From Vulcanimicrobiota bacterium (lineage in GTDB: Bacteria; Vulcanimicrobiota; Vulcanimicrobiia; Vulcanimicrobiales; Vulcanimicrobiaceae): a stretch of DNA of 47,900 bases. Where the stretch lies: NCBI GenBank assembly GCA_030041225.1, contig JASHOG010000027.1, positions 1 to 47,900 of the forward strand. Direction: 5' to 3'. Below the pieces are notes generated by a model. It was not told where the DNA came from. It searched no databases and saw only the letters and a list, made by a program, of their open reading frames with translations. How positions within the stretch are numbered: the first letter of the stretch is position 1; each line of letters begins with the position of its first letter. The position numbers and the translations under genes are program-made. Below are positions 15,981 to 25,785 of the stretch, in pieces.

Positions 15981-17195
15981 ATGTTGAAGAGTCGAATCTT
16001 TCCCGGACTGCTCGTCGGTTTGGCCGGTGTCGTCGTCGGCGCTTTCGTCATGATGCTCTACGCGAGCACGCACTTCGCCAACGTCGCCGGGCCGAACAAC
16101 TCGCTCCCGGTGGTCTCCGCAGCGCCCCTGTCGGGCGTTAGCGACCAAGATCGCATCGTCAGCGCGATCAAGCGCACGAAGGCTTCGGTTGTCGCGATCG
16201 ACGTGAATGTGAATGGGCAGGAGTACAACTCGATGTGCGACGACCCGTTCTTCCGCCAGTTTTTCGGCAACCAGATGCCCTGCGAGCAGAACGTCCGCGG
16301 ACAAGATTCCGGCTCCGGCTTTGTTTACGACCGTGACGGCGACATCGTTACCAATGCGCACGTTGTGACGCCGCCGCAGGGGGCGCACGTCACCGGCATC
16401 ACAGTCGTCTTTCCTGACGGCGATCACGTGCCGGCGCACGTCGTGGCGGAGAACGTCGAGGCCGACATCGCCATTCTCAAGGTGGACGGCTACCCGAAAC
16501 TTCCCCCTCCGCTCGAACTCGCGGACTCCGATCGCCTCGAGCAGGGGCAGTGGGCTATCGCAATCGGTGAACCGCTCGAGCTTCAGCAAACCGTGACCCT
16601 CGGGATCGTCTCCGCGTTCAATCGCGAGGAATCGATACCGACGGAAGACGGGAACGCCATCGACTTCAAAGGCCTCCTGCAGACATCCGCACCGATCAAT
16701 CCGGGCGACTCCGGTGGGCCGCTGATCGACGTCGACGGCCGTGTGATCGGTATCAATCAGTCGACCGTGCGCCCGTCGTACGCGCAAGGAATCGGCTTCG
16801 CAATCCCCTCGAATACCGTACGCCGCGTTGTCGCGCAGCTTGAGGCGCACCCTGGGGTCTATCAGGGAACCGATCAAGGCTTCATGGGGATCGCACCTCA
16901 GGACCTCACGCAAGGCCTTCGCAACGAGATCGGCTACACGAACGGAAACGGCGTCGCAGTCGTACAGGTCGTCGGGGGATCGCCGGCCGATCAGGCGGGC
17001 CTCCAGCCGGGTGACGTGATCATCAGTGCCGATGGACGAGCGTTCACGTCCGCCAAGGCTTTGAGCAGCTACATCGCCTCGAAGAAGCCTGGACAAGAGC
17101 TGCGGCTGAACGTCTGGTCGCAAGGCGATCGCAAGCTCGTCGTCGTGAAGCTTGGCGAACGCCCCGCCGCAGAGCCCTCGACCCCGGGGCCATAG
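15981..17195 (+). CDS. HtrA/DegP-type serine protease with one PDZ domain
   Basis: A 404-residue envelope protease. An uncleaved signal anchor or signal peptide spans about residues 7-30. The trypsin-like domain has the triad H127 (TNAHVV), D162 (EADIAIL) and S244 (NPGDSGGPL). One PDZ domain follows (about 285-390, with GNGVAVVQVVGGSPADQAGL). Family members degrade or refold damaged periplasmic proteins. A Cys pair (C86, C101) before the catalytic domain could form a disulfide. It follows the ABC ATPase by 21 bp and may be read through from the efflux operon, giving an envelope-stress flavour to the cluster. Confidence 0.92.
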   Translation: MLKSRIFPGLLVGLAGVVVGAFVMMLYASTHFANVAGPNNSLPVVSAAPLSGVSDQDRIVSAIKRTKASVVAIDVNVNGQEYNSMCDDPFFRQFFGNQMPCEQNVRGQDSGSGFVYDRDGDIVTNAHVVTPPQGAHVTGITVVFPDGDHVPAHVVAENVEADIAILKVDGYPKLPPPLELADSDRLEQGQWAIAIGEPLELQQTVTLGIVSAFNREESIPTEDGNAIDFKGLLQTSAPINPGDSGGPLIDVDGRVIGINQSTVRPSYAQGIGFAIPSNTVRRVVAQLEAHPGVYQGTDQGFMGIAPQDLTQGLRNEIGYTNGNGVAVVQVVGGSPADQAGLQPGDVIISADGRAFTSAKALSSYIASKKPGQELRLNVWSQGDRKLVVVKLGERPAAEPSTPGP

Positions 17196-17252
17196 CCTCG
17201 GGCTTCCCACAAGGGCTGTCCTGCAACTCCGGGCCCTTCGCCTGGGTTGCTC

Positions 17253-17280
17253 TTGATGTGGCCGGTCAGACTGCTATGAT
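17253..17280 (+). promoter_or_regulatory. Candidate sigma70-type promoter for dnaK
   Basis: TTGATG (17253-17258) and TATGAT (17275-17280) are 16 bp apart, four of six and five of six matches to the housekeeping consensus. It lies in the 222-bp gap before dnaK, leaving a leader of about 130 nt. I found neither a CIRCE (TTAGCACTC/GAGTGCTAA) nor a HAIR (CTTGAGT/ACTCAAG) element in the gap. Confidence 0.45.
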
Positions 17281-17417
17281 GACCGAGCGCAACCGTTCGT
17301 AAGCGGCAAGGCGTATCCGGAGATCGCGCGTCATAACCTCCGCGCGAGATCGGGAGAAGCTGGTCCTGGGCGATTGCACGTCACAGATTTTTTCGATGAA
17401 AGAGGTACCAAAACTAC

Positions 17418-19262
17418 ATGGCTAAAGTGGTCGGCATCGACCTCGGCACGACGAACTCCGTCGTCGCCGTCATGGAGGGCGCGCAGCCCGTCGTCATCCC
17501 AAACTCAGAAGGATCCCGCACGACGCCGTCCGTCGTTGCGTTCACCAAAACCGGTGAGCGTCTGGTCGGACAGCTCGCGAAGCGTCAGGCGATCACCAAT
17601 CCCGATCGCACGATCTCTTCGATCAAGCGGCATATGGGCGAGGGCGACTATCGCATAAAGATCGACGGCAAGGATTACACACCGCAAGAGATCTCTGCGA
17701 TGATCCTCCAGAAGCTCGCGAACGACGCGAGCAACTATCTCGGCGAGCGAGTGACCAAAGCGGTCATCACCGTTCCCGCATACTTCAACGACGCGCAGCG
17801 CCAAGCGACGAAGGACGCCGGCAAGATCGCCGGACTCGAAGTGCTGCGCATCATCAACGAGCCGACGGCGGCTGCGCTCGCTTACGGGCTCGATAAGAAA
17901 ACGAACGAAACAATTCTCGTCTGGGATCTCGGCGGCGGCACGTACGACGTTTCGATCCTGGAAGTCGGCGACGGCGTCTTCGAAGTGAAGGCGACCAACG
18001 GCGACACGCATCTCGGCGGCGACGATTACGACGCGCGCGTCGTGGACTGGCTCGTCACGAACTTCCGCAAAGACCAAGGCATCGATCTTGCCAAAGATCG
18101 TCAAGCGCTCCAGCGCCTCACCGAGGCCGCGGAGAAGGCGAAGATCGAGCTCTCTTCAGTCGTTCAGACGTCGATCAATCTGCCCTTCATCACGGCCGAT
18201 CAAGAGGGGCCCAAGCACCTCGACTACGTGCTCACGCGCGCGAAGTTCGAGGAGCTCACGAGCGACCTCACCGATCGCTGCATCGCGCCGTTCAAGAACG
18301 CGATCGCCGATGCGAAGCTCGATATTTCGAAGATCGACGAAATCATCATGGTCGGCGGCGCAACACGCATGCCGGTGATCCAGGAGCTCGTTCGCAAGCT
18401 CACCGGGAAGGAGCCGAATCTCACGGTCAATCCCGACGAAGTCGTCGCGGTCGGGGCCGCGATCCAAGCCGGCGTCCTCGCCGGCGAGGTACGCGACATC
18501 GTGCTCCTCGACGTCACGCCGCTCTCGCTCGGGCTTGAAACGATGGGTGGCGTCATGACGCGGCTCATCGAGCGCAACACGACAATCCCGACGAAGAAGT
18601 CGCAAGTCTTCACGACCGCCGAGGATGGCCAGACGTCGGTCGATATCCACGTGCTCCAGGGCGAGCGCCCGATGGCGCAGGATAATAAGACGCTCGGGCG
18701 GTTCCGCCTTGAAGGCATTCCGGCGGCTCCCCGCGGCGTTCCGCAGATCGAAGTTACGTTCGACATCGACGCCAACGGCATCGTGCACGTGAACGCTAAG
18801 GATCTCGGAACCGGCAAAGAGCAGCAAATCACGATCACCGCATCAACGAACCTCACGAAAGACGAAGTCGATCGCATGGTCAGAGACGCCGAGGCTCAGG
18901 CTTCGACGGATCAACAGAAGCGCGACGAGGCGGAGACGCGCAATCAGGCGTCGAGCCTCATCTACTCGACGGAAAAATCACTCAAGGAGGTCGGCGACCG
19001 CCTCGACGTCTCCGCACGCGGTGAAGTCGAGAGCGCGCTCGCCGAGCTGAAGCGCTACGCCGAAAACGGCACGGTCGAGCAGATCAAACCCGCGATCGAG
19101 CGCCTGCAGCAGGCGAGCTACAAGATGGCGGAGTTGCTCTATAAAGCCTCGGGAACGTCCGGCGCGACGAGCGGTGACGGCGCAGCGGCAAACGGGAGCG
19201 GTGCCGGCGCCTCTCAGCCGCAAGAAGACGTCATCGACGCTGAGTTCAAAGAGTCGAAGTAA
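17418..19262 (+). CDS. dnaK: Chaperone DnaK (Hsp70)
   Basis: A 614-residue Hsp70. The ATPase domain shows GIDLGTTNS at 5-13, [20 protein letters not shown], the phosphate-2 motif [12 protein letters not shown] and the adenosine motif MVGGATRMP. The interdomain linker ([14 protein letters not shown]) and beta-sandwich/lid follow, with a Gly/Ala/Ser-rich tail before the terminal acidic DVIDAEFKE motif typical of bacterial DnaK. AGAGG lies 14 nt before ATG 17418, a rather long spacing. It leads the dnaK-grpE-dnaJ operon; grpE starts 14 nt after its stop. Confidence 0.98.
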   Translation: MAKVVGIDLGTTNSVVAVMEGAQPVVIPNSEGSRTTPSVVAFTKTGERLVGQLAKRQAITNPDRTISSIKRHMGEGDYRIKIDGKDYTPQEISAMILQKLANDASNYLGERVTKAVITVPAYFNDAQRQATKDAGKIAGLEVLRIINEPTAAALAYGLDKKTNETILVWDLGGGTYDVSILEVGDGVFEVKATNGDTHLGGDDYDARVVDWLVTNFRKDQGIDLAKDRQALQRLTEAAEKAKIELSSVVQTSINLPFITADQEGPKHLDYVLTRAKFEELTSDLTDRCIAPFKNAIADAKLDISKIDEIIMVGGATRMPVIQELVRKLTGKEPNLTVNPDEVVAVGAAIQAGVLAGEVRDIVLLDVTPLSLGLETMGGVMTRLIERNTTIPTKKSQVFTTAEDGQTSVDIHVLQGERPMAQDNKTLGRFRLEGIPAAPRGVPQIEVTFDIDANGIVHVNAKDLGTGKEQQITITASTNLTKDEVDRMVRDAEAQASTDQQKRDEAETRNQASSLIYSTEKSLKEVGDRLDVSARGEVESALAELKRYAENGTVEQIKPAIERLQQASYKMAELLYKASGTSGATSGDGAAANGSGAGASQPQEDVIDAEFKESK

Positions 19263-19276
19263 GACTCGCGAGCACC

Positions 19277-19789
19277 ATGACTGATGACGAAAGAGTCGTT
19301 TCGGTAGAGGAAGACCTACGCGAGCAGTTGGCGGCGGCGAACGCGCGCGCCGATGAAAACTACAACCGCTTTCTGCTCGCGGCTGCCGATTACGACAACT
19401 TCAAGAAACGCACCGAACGCGATCTTCGCAAGATGCTCGGCGATCGGCGCCGCACCTTGCTCGAACGGTTCCTGCCCGTGCTTGACAATCTCGAGCGCGC
19501 GCTCGAATCGGAGGGCACCGGCGGCGGGTTGCGCGACGGGATCGAGCAGACGCTGCGCGGATTCCGTTCGGTGCTCACCGCCGAAGGCGTCTCGCCGATC
19601 GAGGTCGAGGGAAAAACCTTCGACCCGCACATCGCCGAGGCGATCGGAACTGCGGAGCCGAGCGACGGTGTACCCGATAACACCGTGGTCCAGGTTTCGG
19701 AGAAGGGCTACATGCTCGGCGACGAGCTGCTGCGCCCCGCGAAGGTCATCGTCGCAAAGCACTCCGACGAAGCGTTAGGGGGCCTCTAG
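19277..19789 (+). CDS. grpE: Nucleotide exchange factor GrpE
   Basis: A 170-residue co-chaperone that releases ADP from DnaK. The N-terminal half is a long helix with heptad character (EEDLREQLAAANARADENYN, followed by AAADYDNFKKRTERD). The C-terminal beta domain has the family signature, here EVEGKTFDPHIAEAIGTAEP followed by NTVVQVSEKGYMLGDELLRP. The length is slightly shorter than E. coli GrpE because the disordered N-terminus is short. It lies between dnaK and dnaJ with 14-bp and 12-bp gaps. Confidence 0.96.
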   Translation: MTDDERVVSVEEDLREQLAAANARADENYNRFLLAAADYDNFKKRTERDLRKMLGDRRRTLLERFLPVLDNLERALESEGTGGGLRDGIEQTLRGFRSVLTAEGVSPIEVEGKTFDPHIAEAIGTAEPSDGVPDNTVVQVSEKGYMLGDELLRPAKVIVAKHSDEALGGL

Positions 19790-19801
19790 AGAAGCCCCCT
19801 T

Positions 19802-20791
19802 ATGAACTACAAGGACTACTACGCGACGCTTGGAGTCTCCAAAGACGCCAGCGAGAAGGACATCAAGTCGGCGTATCGCCGGCTCGCGCGTAAGTGGCAT
19901 CCCGACACAAACCCCGATAACCCAAAAGCGGCTGAGGAGAAGTTCAAGGAAATCTCCGAGGCCTACGAAGTGCTCGGCGACACGCAGAAGCGCCGCAAGT
20001 ACGACATGCTGGGCGCCGATTGGCAGGAGGCGGCGCAGCAAGCCGAGCAGCAGCAGCGTTACCGTACGCACTTCGAAAGCGAAGGCTTTGACTTCGGCAA
20101 CATCGGCGGAGCGAGCGGCTTCTCCGACTTCTTCGATCTCTTCTTCTCCGGCATCGGCCGGCGCGCAAGCGCACCTTCGAGCAGCGCGAAGCGCGGTCAG
20201 GACATCGAGTCGACGATCGAGCTTTCCCTGCGCGACGCGTATGAGGGCGGAAGGAAATCGCTTTCACTGCAAGTCGAAGATGTTTGCCCGCGTTGTCACG
20301 GCACCGGAACGGAGCACATGCGGCTCTGCCCGCAGTGCCACGGCACCGGGCACGTCGTCGTCACGAAGAAGTTCGAGGTGAACATACCGCGCGGCGTGAG
20401 CGAAGGACAACGCATTCGCCTCGCCGGTCAAGGCGGAAGCGGTTCGCCGAACGGTGATCTCTATCTCGTCGTGCACATCCTCGACGATCCGACCTATCAG
20501 CGTAAAGGCAACGATCTCTACGTCGACTTGCCCGTCAATCTCTACGATCTCGTTCTCGGCGGTGAGGTCAAGGTGCCGACGATGAGCGGCCCCGTTTCGA
20601 TGCGCATCCCCGAAGGGACGCAGAACAATCGCTTGCTGCGCCTTGCCGGAAAGGGCATGCCGAGCGTGAAAGGTGCGAGCACGGGCGATCAGTACGTGCG
20701 TTTAATCGGCCAGCTTCCACAACAACTCTCCGAGAAAGAGCGCAACCTCTTCAAAGAACTCGCAAAACTTCGCAACGGCAAAAAGCAATGA
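19802..20791 (+). CDS. dnaJ: DnaJ-type co-chaperone with a single zinc centre
   Basis: A 329-residue Hsp40. The J domain (1-70) has HPD at 33-35. A Gly/Phe-containing segment (about 95-125) includes [20 protein letters not shown]. The central domain contains only two CxxCxGxG motifs, C162-C165 (CPRCHGTG) and C176-C179 (CPQCHGTG), where canonical DnaJ has four. The C-terminal substrate-binding domains and dimerisation tail are complete ([38 protein letters not shown]). It is therefore intermediate between DnaJ and zinc-less CbpA. The position directly after grpE argues it is the main DnaK partner. The stop overlaps the start of the next gene by four nt. Confidence 0.93.
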   Translation: MNYKDYYATLGVSKDASEKDIKSAYRRLARKWHPDTNPDNPKAAEEKFKEISEAYEVLGDTQKRRKYDMLGADWQEAAQQAEQQQRYRTHFESEGFDFGNIGGASGFSDFFDLFFSGIGRRASAPSSSAKRGQDIESTIELSLRDAYEGGRKSLSLQVEDVCPRCHGTGTEHMRLCPQCHGTGHVVVTKKFEVNIPRGVSEGQRIRLAGQGGSGSPNGDLYLVVHILDDPTYQRKGNDLYVDLPVNLYDLVLGGEVKVPTMSGPVSMRIPEGTQNNRLLRLAGKGMPSVKGASTGDQYVRLIGQLPQQLSEKERNLFKELAKLRNGKKQ

Positions 20792-22629
20792 TGAGCGGGC
20801 ACGGGCTGATGTGGGGCGACCTCTACAGCCCAAACAAACCGAAAGTGCGGCGCCGCATCGACTGGCGCAGAATCGGCGCGCTCTTCTTGCCCTATTGGCG
20901 CCCGCAGACGCTCGTGCTCGCTTGCATCGTCGTCTCCTCGCTGCTCGGTCTCGTTCCGGGCTTCATGACCGCGAACATCATCGATGCCGCGCTCCCGCAC
21001 CGAAGCCTGACGCTCCTGGGCATCGATCTCGCGATCATCGTTGCCTCGGCGCTCGTCTCCGCAGCGATCGGCGTCGCGCAGGGCTACCTGAACTCTCTCG
21101 TCGGCGAGGGCATCATGCGAGACATCCGCACGAGCCTCGTTTCACATTTGCACCGCATGCCGATCCCGTTCTTCACCGGCACGAAGACCGGCGAGATCAT
21201 GAACCGCGTCTCGAACGACGTCGATAACGTCGACAACGTCGTCACGGGAACGCTAACGCAGATCGTCACGAACGTCGTCATCATCGCAACGACGCTCGTC
21301 GCGATGTTCGTCTGGAACTGGCGGCTCGCACTGCTCTCGGCGGCGGTCGTGCCGCTGATGACGCTCCCGCTCGGACCCGTCGGCCGCCGCATGTACGACG
21401 TTCGCCTACGTACGAGGCGGCAACGCGACGAGATCGAATCGATCACGCAAGAGACGCTCTCCATCTCCGGCATCATGCTGATCAAATCGTTCGCGCGCGA
21501 GCTCTTCGAGAGCAAGCGCTTCTACGAGGTCGGCACGAAACTGATGAACCTCGAGATTCGTCTTGCGATGGTCGGACGGTGGTTCCTCGCAATGGTTACC
21601 GCAATGGTGATCGTCGGACCGGTGATCGTCTGGCTCGGCGGCGGCTGGATGGCGATCCAGCACTCGCTGCAGGTCGGCGTCATCGTCGCATTCGTCAGCT
21701 TCATTCAATCACGCCTCTACGGACCGGCCGCAGCGCTCGCGGGGATTCAAGTGCAGATCGTGAGCGCGCTCGCGGTGTTCGAGCGCATCTTCGACTACCT
21801 CGACATGAAGACCGAAGAGTACAACACGCCGGGAGCCGTTGCGCTTCCAGCGATCCGCGGCGACATTCGCTTCGAGGACGTCACGTTCGGTTACACCGAA
21901 GCGCGCCGTATTCTCGAGCACGTCTCGTTTGACGTGCAGCATGGGCAGGTTGCTGCCTTCGTCGGCCCGACCGGCGCCGGCAAGACGACGATCACCGAGC
22001 TCGTGCCGCGCTTCTACGACCCGCAAGAAGGGCGTGTGCTCGTCGACGGACACGACGTGCGGACGGTAACGCTCGACTCGCTACGTCGCGACATCGGTAT
22101 CGTCACGCAGGAGACGTACCTCTTCCACGACACGATCGCGAGCAACCTTCGCTACGGTAAGCCCGATGCAACCGATGCTGAGCTCGCCGCCGCAACGACG
22201 GCGGCCAACATTCACGATTTCATCGTCTCTCTTCCCGAAGGTTACGAAACGCTCGTCGGCGAGCGCGGCCACAAACTCTCCGGCGGAGAGCGTCAGCGCC
22301 TCGCGATCGCACGCGTCCTCTTGAAGGATCCGCGCATTCTCATCCTCGATGAGGCGACGAGCGCGCTCGACTCGCACAGCGAGGCGGCAATACAAGCGGC
22401 GCTCGAGCAGCTCATGCGTGGGCGCACGAGCCTCGTCATCGCGCATCGCCTTTCGACGATTCTCTCGGCCGACGTTATCTTCGTCGTCGAGCGCGGACGC
22501 ATCGTCGAGCAGGGCACACATCCGGTGCTCCTCGCGCGCAACGGTGCGTACGCGCGGCTCTACCGCAAGCAGTTCAGAGATGACGCGCCGTACAATCGCG
22601 ATCTCGAACTCAGCCGGCAAGGACTTTAG
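20788..22629 (+). CDS. ABC exporter, MsbA/multidrug type
   Basis: A 613-residue half-transporter. Six membrane helices occupy about residues 40-330 and include the [20 protein letters not shown] coupling segment. The ATPase domain has Walker [10 protein letters not shown] near 392-400, the Q-loop in [14 protein letters not shown], the signature LSGGERQR, Walker [13 protein letters not shown] and H-loop IAHRLS. Such proteins act as homodimers or heterodimers exporting lipids or drugs; no partner half-transporter is nearby, so a homodimer is likely. Its ATG overlaps the dnaJ stop (ATGATGA-like overlap), an unusual link between a chaperone operon and an exporter. Its 3' end overlaps the convergent DUF1697 gene by 20 nt. 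Confidence 0.93.
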   Translation: MMSGHGLMWGDLYSPNKPKVRRRIDWRRIGALFLPYWRPQTLVLACIVVSSLLGLVPGFMTANIIDAALPHRSLTLLGIDLAIIVASALVSAAIGVAQGYLNSLVGEGIMRDIRTSLVSHLHRMPIPFFTGTKTGEIMNRVSNDVDNVDNVVTGTLTQIVTNVVIIATTLVAMFVWNWRLALLSAAVVPLMTLPLGPVGRRMYDVRLRTRRQRDEIESITQETLSISGIMLIKSFARELFESKRFYEVGTKLMNLEIRLAMVGRWFLAMVTAMVIVGPVIVWLGGGWMAIQHSLQVGVIVAFVSFIQSRLYGPAAALAGIQVQIVSALAVFERIFDYLDMKTEEYNTPGAVALPAIRGDIRFEDVTFGYTEARRILEHVSFDVQHGQVAAFVGPTGAGKTTITELVPRFYDPQEGRVLVDGHDVRTVTLDSLRRDIGIVTQETYLFHDTIASNLRYGKPDATDAELAAATTAANIHDFIVSLPEGYETLVGERGHKLSGGERQRLAIARVLLKDPRILILDEATSALDSHSEAAIQAALEQLMRGRTSLVIAHRLSTILSADVIFVVERGRIVEQGTHPVLLARNGAYARLYRKQFRDDAPYNRDLELSRQGL

Positions 22630-23131
22630 CGATCGCGCCGATCGTGTTCCAGTTTCGCACCGTTACGCGAACGCCGAGGAGCCTATCCATGCGTCCGAGG
22701 TACCCGATCGTCTTCATGTGACGCCGGTACAGGCCGAAGACGAACTGACCTTTCCATCCGACCACGCGCACGAGCCATTCACGCTCCGACGGAAACGCTG
22801 CCGGAAGCGCCGGCGGTTGAGCGATCCGCTTTGAAAGGACGCCCACGAAACGCACGACGTCCGGTCGCACGCGCTCGGCGGCAAACGGGTCCTCCCGAAC
22901 GAGACGTGCGATCTCGCGCCCGTCGCACATCATGACCTCCGCCTCAAAAGGGAGCCTGCGCCGCAGTTCGGCGAGAAACTTTGTGCGGGAGCCAGGTCGG
23001 CGAACGACCAGCGTGCCCGCGGCGCCGACGTTTACGACGTCGTAGGTGCGTAACGTGCGCGCGAGTTCGCTCGGCCGAAACGTCTTGTGCCCGCCGACGT
23101 TCACGCCGCGCAGGAAGACGACGAGCGGCAC
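22610..23131 (-). CDS. DUF1697 family protein
   Basis: A 173-residue soluble protein starting at GTG 23131, which overlaps the stop codon of the CoA-transferase B subunit gene by one nt. The opening VVFLRGVNVGGHKTF and the VNVGAAGTLVV motif are the diagnostic features of DUF1697; the C-terminal half contains the expected RNWNTI. No biochemical function is established for the family as far as I know. Its coupling to scoB is probably an accident of compaction. Confidence 0.85.
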   Translation of the reverse strand: MPLVVFLRGVNVGGHKTFRPSELARTLRTYDVVNVGAAGTLVVRRPGSRTKFLAELRRRLPFEAEVMMCDGREIARLVREDPFAAERVRPDVVRFVGVLSKRIAQPPALPAAFPSEREWLVRVVGWKGQFVFGLYRRHMKTIGYLGRMDRLLGVRVTVRNWNTIGAIAKVLAG

Positions 23132-23766
23132 TACCGGCCGCTCTCGAGCGGCGCTCCCGTTGCTTTGCGAACCTCATCTTCGCTCACGCCCGAAGCGGTC
23201 TCGCGCAAGATCAAGCCCTTCGGCGTCACGTCGATGACCGCTAGATCGGTGATGATGCGATTGACGACGCCGCGACCCGTAAGCGGAAGCGTGCATTCAC
23301 GCACGATCTTGTGCTCGCCGCCCTTCGCAGTGTGCTCCATCATCACGATGACGCGCTTTGCGCCATGGACGAGGTCCATCGCGCCGCCCATGCCTTTGAC
23401 CATCTTGCCCGGAATCATCCAGTTCGCGAGATCGCCGCGCTCCGAGACTTGCATCGCGCCGAGCACGGCGACGTCGATGTGCCCGCCGCGAATCATGCCG
23501 AACGAGAGCGAGGAATCGAAGAACGAGGCCCCGGGGAGAACCGTCACCGTCTCCTTCCCCGCGTTGATCAGATCGGGGTCTTCTTCGCCTTCGTACGGAT
23601 ATGGGCCGAGGCCGAGAATGCCGTTCTCGCTTTGAAGCACGACCGTCACTCCGGGCGGCACGTAGTTAGGCACGAGCGTCGGCAGGCCGATGCCGAGATT
23701 CACGTACTGACCATCACGCAACTCTCTTGCAACTCTTCGCGCCAGCTCTTCCCTTGTTAACGCCAT
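23131..23766 (-). CDS. scoB: 3-oxoacid CoA-transferase subunit B
   Basis: A 211-residue class I CoA-transferase beta subunit that moves CoA between acyl donors such as succinyl-CoA and acetoacetate or another 3-oxoacid. The catalytic glutamate is E47 in the hallmark [39 protein letters not shown] and [14 protein letters not shown] are typical of the SCOT/ScoB branch rather than of glutaconate CoA-transferase. The gene starts two nt after the A-subunit stop. With the divergent acyl-CoA dehydrogenase it points to catabolism of fatty acids, branched acids or ketone bodies. Confidence 0.92.
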   Translation of the reverse strand: MALTREELARRVARELRDGQYVNLGIGLPTLVPNYVPPGVTVVLQSENGILGLGPYPYEGEEDPDLINAGKETVTVLPGASFFDSSLSFGMIRGGHIDVAVLGAMQVSERGDLANWMIPGKMVKGMGGAMDLVHGAKRVIVMMEHTAKGGEHKIVRECTLPLTGRGVVNRIITDLAVIDVTPKGLILRETASGVSEDEVRKATGAPLESGR

Positions 23767-23768
23767 CG

Positions 23769-24473
23769 CTACGCACCCTCCGCTTTTCGGGTCGTGACGC
23801 GCTCGATGCGCTTTCCTTCGGAGCCGACGTGCACGACGCGTTGTACGAAGATGCCGGGCAGATGGACGTCCTCCGGCGGAATCCCGCCGGGTTCGACGAG
23901 CTCCTCGACTTCCGCAATCGTGACGCGTCCGGCCATCGCGCAGAGCGGATTGAAGTTCCGCGTCGCTTTGTGGAAGACGAGATTCCCCTGCCGATCGCCG
24001 ATCGACGCGCGAACGAGCGCGAAATCGCAGATGATTCCCCGCTCGAGCAGGTAGTCACGCTCTCCAAAGCGCCGAACTTCCTTCCCCTCAGCGACGAGCG
24101 TTCCGACGCCTGCGGGCGTGTAGAACGCCGGAATTCCGCAGCCGCCGGCACGTAAGCGCTCGGCGAGCGTCCCCTGCGGAACGAGCTCGACCTCGAGTTC
24201 ACCGTTCAAGAACTGTCGTTCGAACTCGCGGTTCTCACCGACGTAGGAACCGGTCGTGCGGGCAATACGCTTGTGGTCGAGCAGCACGCCGAGCCCCCAT
24301 CCGTCCACGCCGCAGTTGTTGCTCACCGTCACGAGATCCGTCGCGCCCTGCTCGAGCAGCGCGTGAATCAAGTTATGCGGGATTCCGTTGAGCCCGAAGC
24401 CCCCGACCGCGAGCGAGGCGCCGCTCGGGATGTCCGCCACCGCCGCGGCGCAGCTTTCCAGCACTTTGTCCAT
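23769..24473 (-). CDS. scoA: 3-oxoacid CoA-transferase subunit A
   Basis: A 234-residue alpha subunit of the same enzyme. The CoA-binding block appears as [14 protein letters not shown] near residue 23, followed by [37 protein letters not shown] and [13 protein letters not shown], all usual for the ScoA/AtoD group. Start ATG 24473 has GGAG only one nt upstream, so initiation may be weak or the true start may differ slightly. It is the first gene of scoA-scoB-DUF1697 and is divergent from the acyl-CoA dehydrogenase with 61 bp between starts. Confidence 0.92.
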   Translation of the reverse strand: MDKVLESCAAAVADIPSGASLAVGGFGLNGIPHNLIHALLEQGATDLVTVSNNCGVDGWGLGVLLDHKRIARTTGSYVGENREFERQFLNGELEVELVPQGTLAERLRAGGCGIPAFYTPAGVGTLVAEGKEVRRFGERDYLLERGIICDFALVRASIGDRQGNLVFHKATRNFNPLCAMAGRVTIAEVEELVEPGGIPPEDVHLPGIFVQRVVHVGSEGKRIERVTTRKAEGA

Positions 24474-24514
24474 ACTCCGGCTGGATATGCGGCCTTGGAC
24501 GGAGCGCCTCCCCT

Positions 24515-24530
24515 AGGCGTGGAAACGCCT
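24515..24530. promoter_or_regulatory. Small inverted repeat between scoA and the acyl-CoA dehydrogenase gene
   Basis: AGGCGT-ggaa-ACGCCT, a perfect 6-bp inverted repeat with a 4-nt centre, ends four nt before ATG 24535. It sits in the 61-bp divergent region, so it could be an operator for both genes or an RNA hairpin just upstream of the dehydrogenase start. No regulator gene is adjacent. Confidence 0.3.
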
Positions 24531-24534
24531 GGCT

Positions 24535-25719
24535 ATGGCCACGATCGCCCCGCACGGGGCACATACCGAAGACGATGAAGCACTCATGCTCGCGGTCGTG
24601 CGCGAGCTTGTCTTGGAGCGCGTCGCACCGCGCGCTGCGCAGATCGACGAGAGCGGCGAGTTTCCGATGGACCTCAAGCAACTCTTCGCCGAGAACGACC
24701 TCCTCGGGATTCCCATCCCCACCGAGTACGGGGGCTTGGGCGGCTCCTTCCTCACCTACGTCAAAGTGGTCGAGGAGATTGCGAAGGCATGTGCCACGAG
24801 CTCGCTCATCGTCGCCGTGCAAGAACTGGGAATGCTGCCGATTCTCATCGGCGGGACCGAAGCGCAGAAGCGCCGCTACCTTCCCAAACTCGCATCGGGC
24901 GAGTGGATATGCGCCTATGCGCTCACCGAATCGACGAGCGGCTCCGACGCCGCAGGATCGATGCGCACGCGCGCCGAGAAGCGCGGCAACTCGTACGTGC
25001 TCGACGGAACGAAGATTTGGATCACGCACGGCAGCATCGCCGACGTCGTCTGCGTCTTTGCCGTCACCGATCCTTCGCAGGGCCCGCGCGGTATCAGTGC
25101 TTTCATCGTGGAGAAGGGCTTCAAAGGGTTCCAGGTCGGTAAGAAGGAGCGCAAGATGGGAATCCGCGGATCGCCGACCGTCGAGCTCCACTTCGACGGC
25201 TGTGTCGTTCCCGCGGAAAATTTGCTCGGTGCCGAAGGTGAAGGCTTCAAGATCGCAATGAAGGTGCTCGACAAGTCACGTCCGGGAATTGCGGCGCAGG
25301 CACTCGGCATCGCTGCGGGCGCGCTCGACTACGCGACGGAGTACGCGAAAGAACGCGTCGCCTTCGGCAAACCGATCGGACAGCATCAGGGCGTCGGCTT
25401 CATGCTCGCCGACATGAAGACGGAGGTCGAGGCTGCGCGCCTTCTCCTCTATGAAGCTGCGCGGCGCTGCGACTCGAACGACCCCGAGGTCACGCTCTGG
25501 GCCGCGCTCGCGAAGCTGAAGTGCGGCGATGTCGCAATGGCCGTTACGACGGACGCCGTTCAGATTCTCGGCGGCTTCGGATACTCTGCCGACTACCCCG
25601 TCGAGCGCATGATGAGGGACGCCAAGATCACCCAAATCTACGAGGGGACGCAGCAGATCCAGCGTCTTGTCATCGCTCGTAACCTTGTCGGCAAGGGAGG
25701 CAAGGGAACCGCCTCGTAG
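24535..25719 (+). CDS. Acyl-CoA dehydrogenase
   Basis: A 394-residue FAD enzyme that introduces the alpha-beta double bond into acyl-CoA and passes electrons to ETF. FAD/substrate signatures are YALTESTSGSDAAGSMRTRA (ACAD signature 1) and FGYSADYPVERMMRDAKITQ (signature 2). The catalytic base is E370 in IYEGTQQIQ, the position used by short-chain and butyryl-CoA dehydrogenases. Chain-length preference is not readable but a short or medium chain is likely. The divergent scoAB pair suggests a shared pathway. No ETF genes are in the window. Confidence 0.94.
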   Translation: MATIAPHGAHTEDDEALMLAVVRELVLERVAPRAAQIDESGEFPMDLKQLFAENDLLGIPIPTEYGGLGGSFLTYVKVVEEIAKACATSSLIVAVQELGMLPILIGGTEAQKRRYLPKLASGEWICAYALTESTSGSDAAGSMRTRAEKRGNSYVLDGTKIWITHGSIADVVCVFAVTDPSQGPRGISAFIVEKGFKGFQVGKKERKMGIRGSPTVELHFDGCVVPAENLLGAEGEGFKIAMKVLDKSRPGIAAQALGIAAGALDYATEYAKERVAFGKPIGQHQGVGFMLADMKTEVEAARLLLYEAARRCDSNDPEVTLWAALAKLKCGDVAMAVTTDAVQILGGFGYSADYPVERMMRDAKITQIYEGTQQIQRLVIARNLVGKGGKGTAS

Positions 25720-25734
25720 GCGCGAACCAACTCA

Positions 25735-25753
25735 CCGGCATTTACGTTGCCGG
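25735..25753 (+). terminator. Weak hairpin after the acyl-CoA dehydrogenase gene
   Basis: CCGGCA-tttacgt-TGCCGG followed after eight nt by TTTT. It could be a weak terminator of the dehydrogenase transcript or a leader structure of the small gene at 25786. The T-run is short and displaced, hence low confidence. Confidence 0.3.
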
Positions 25754-25785
25754 GACGGACCTTTTCCCGAAGGGAGGTGAATAGA

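Noticed and set aside
15711-17210. Minus-strand ORF of 499 residues
   Set aside because: Antisense to the ABC ATPase and HtrA, both with complete catalytic motifs.
17211-17238. Terminator after htrA (AAGGGC/GCCCTT)
   Set aside because: Stem of only six pairs with a 16-nt loop and no T-run.
17196-17417. CIRCE or HAIR heat-shock operator upstream of dnaK
   Set aside because: Neither consensus nor a clear half-site pair is present.
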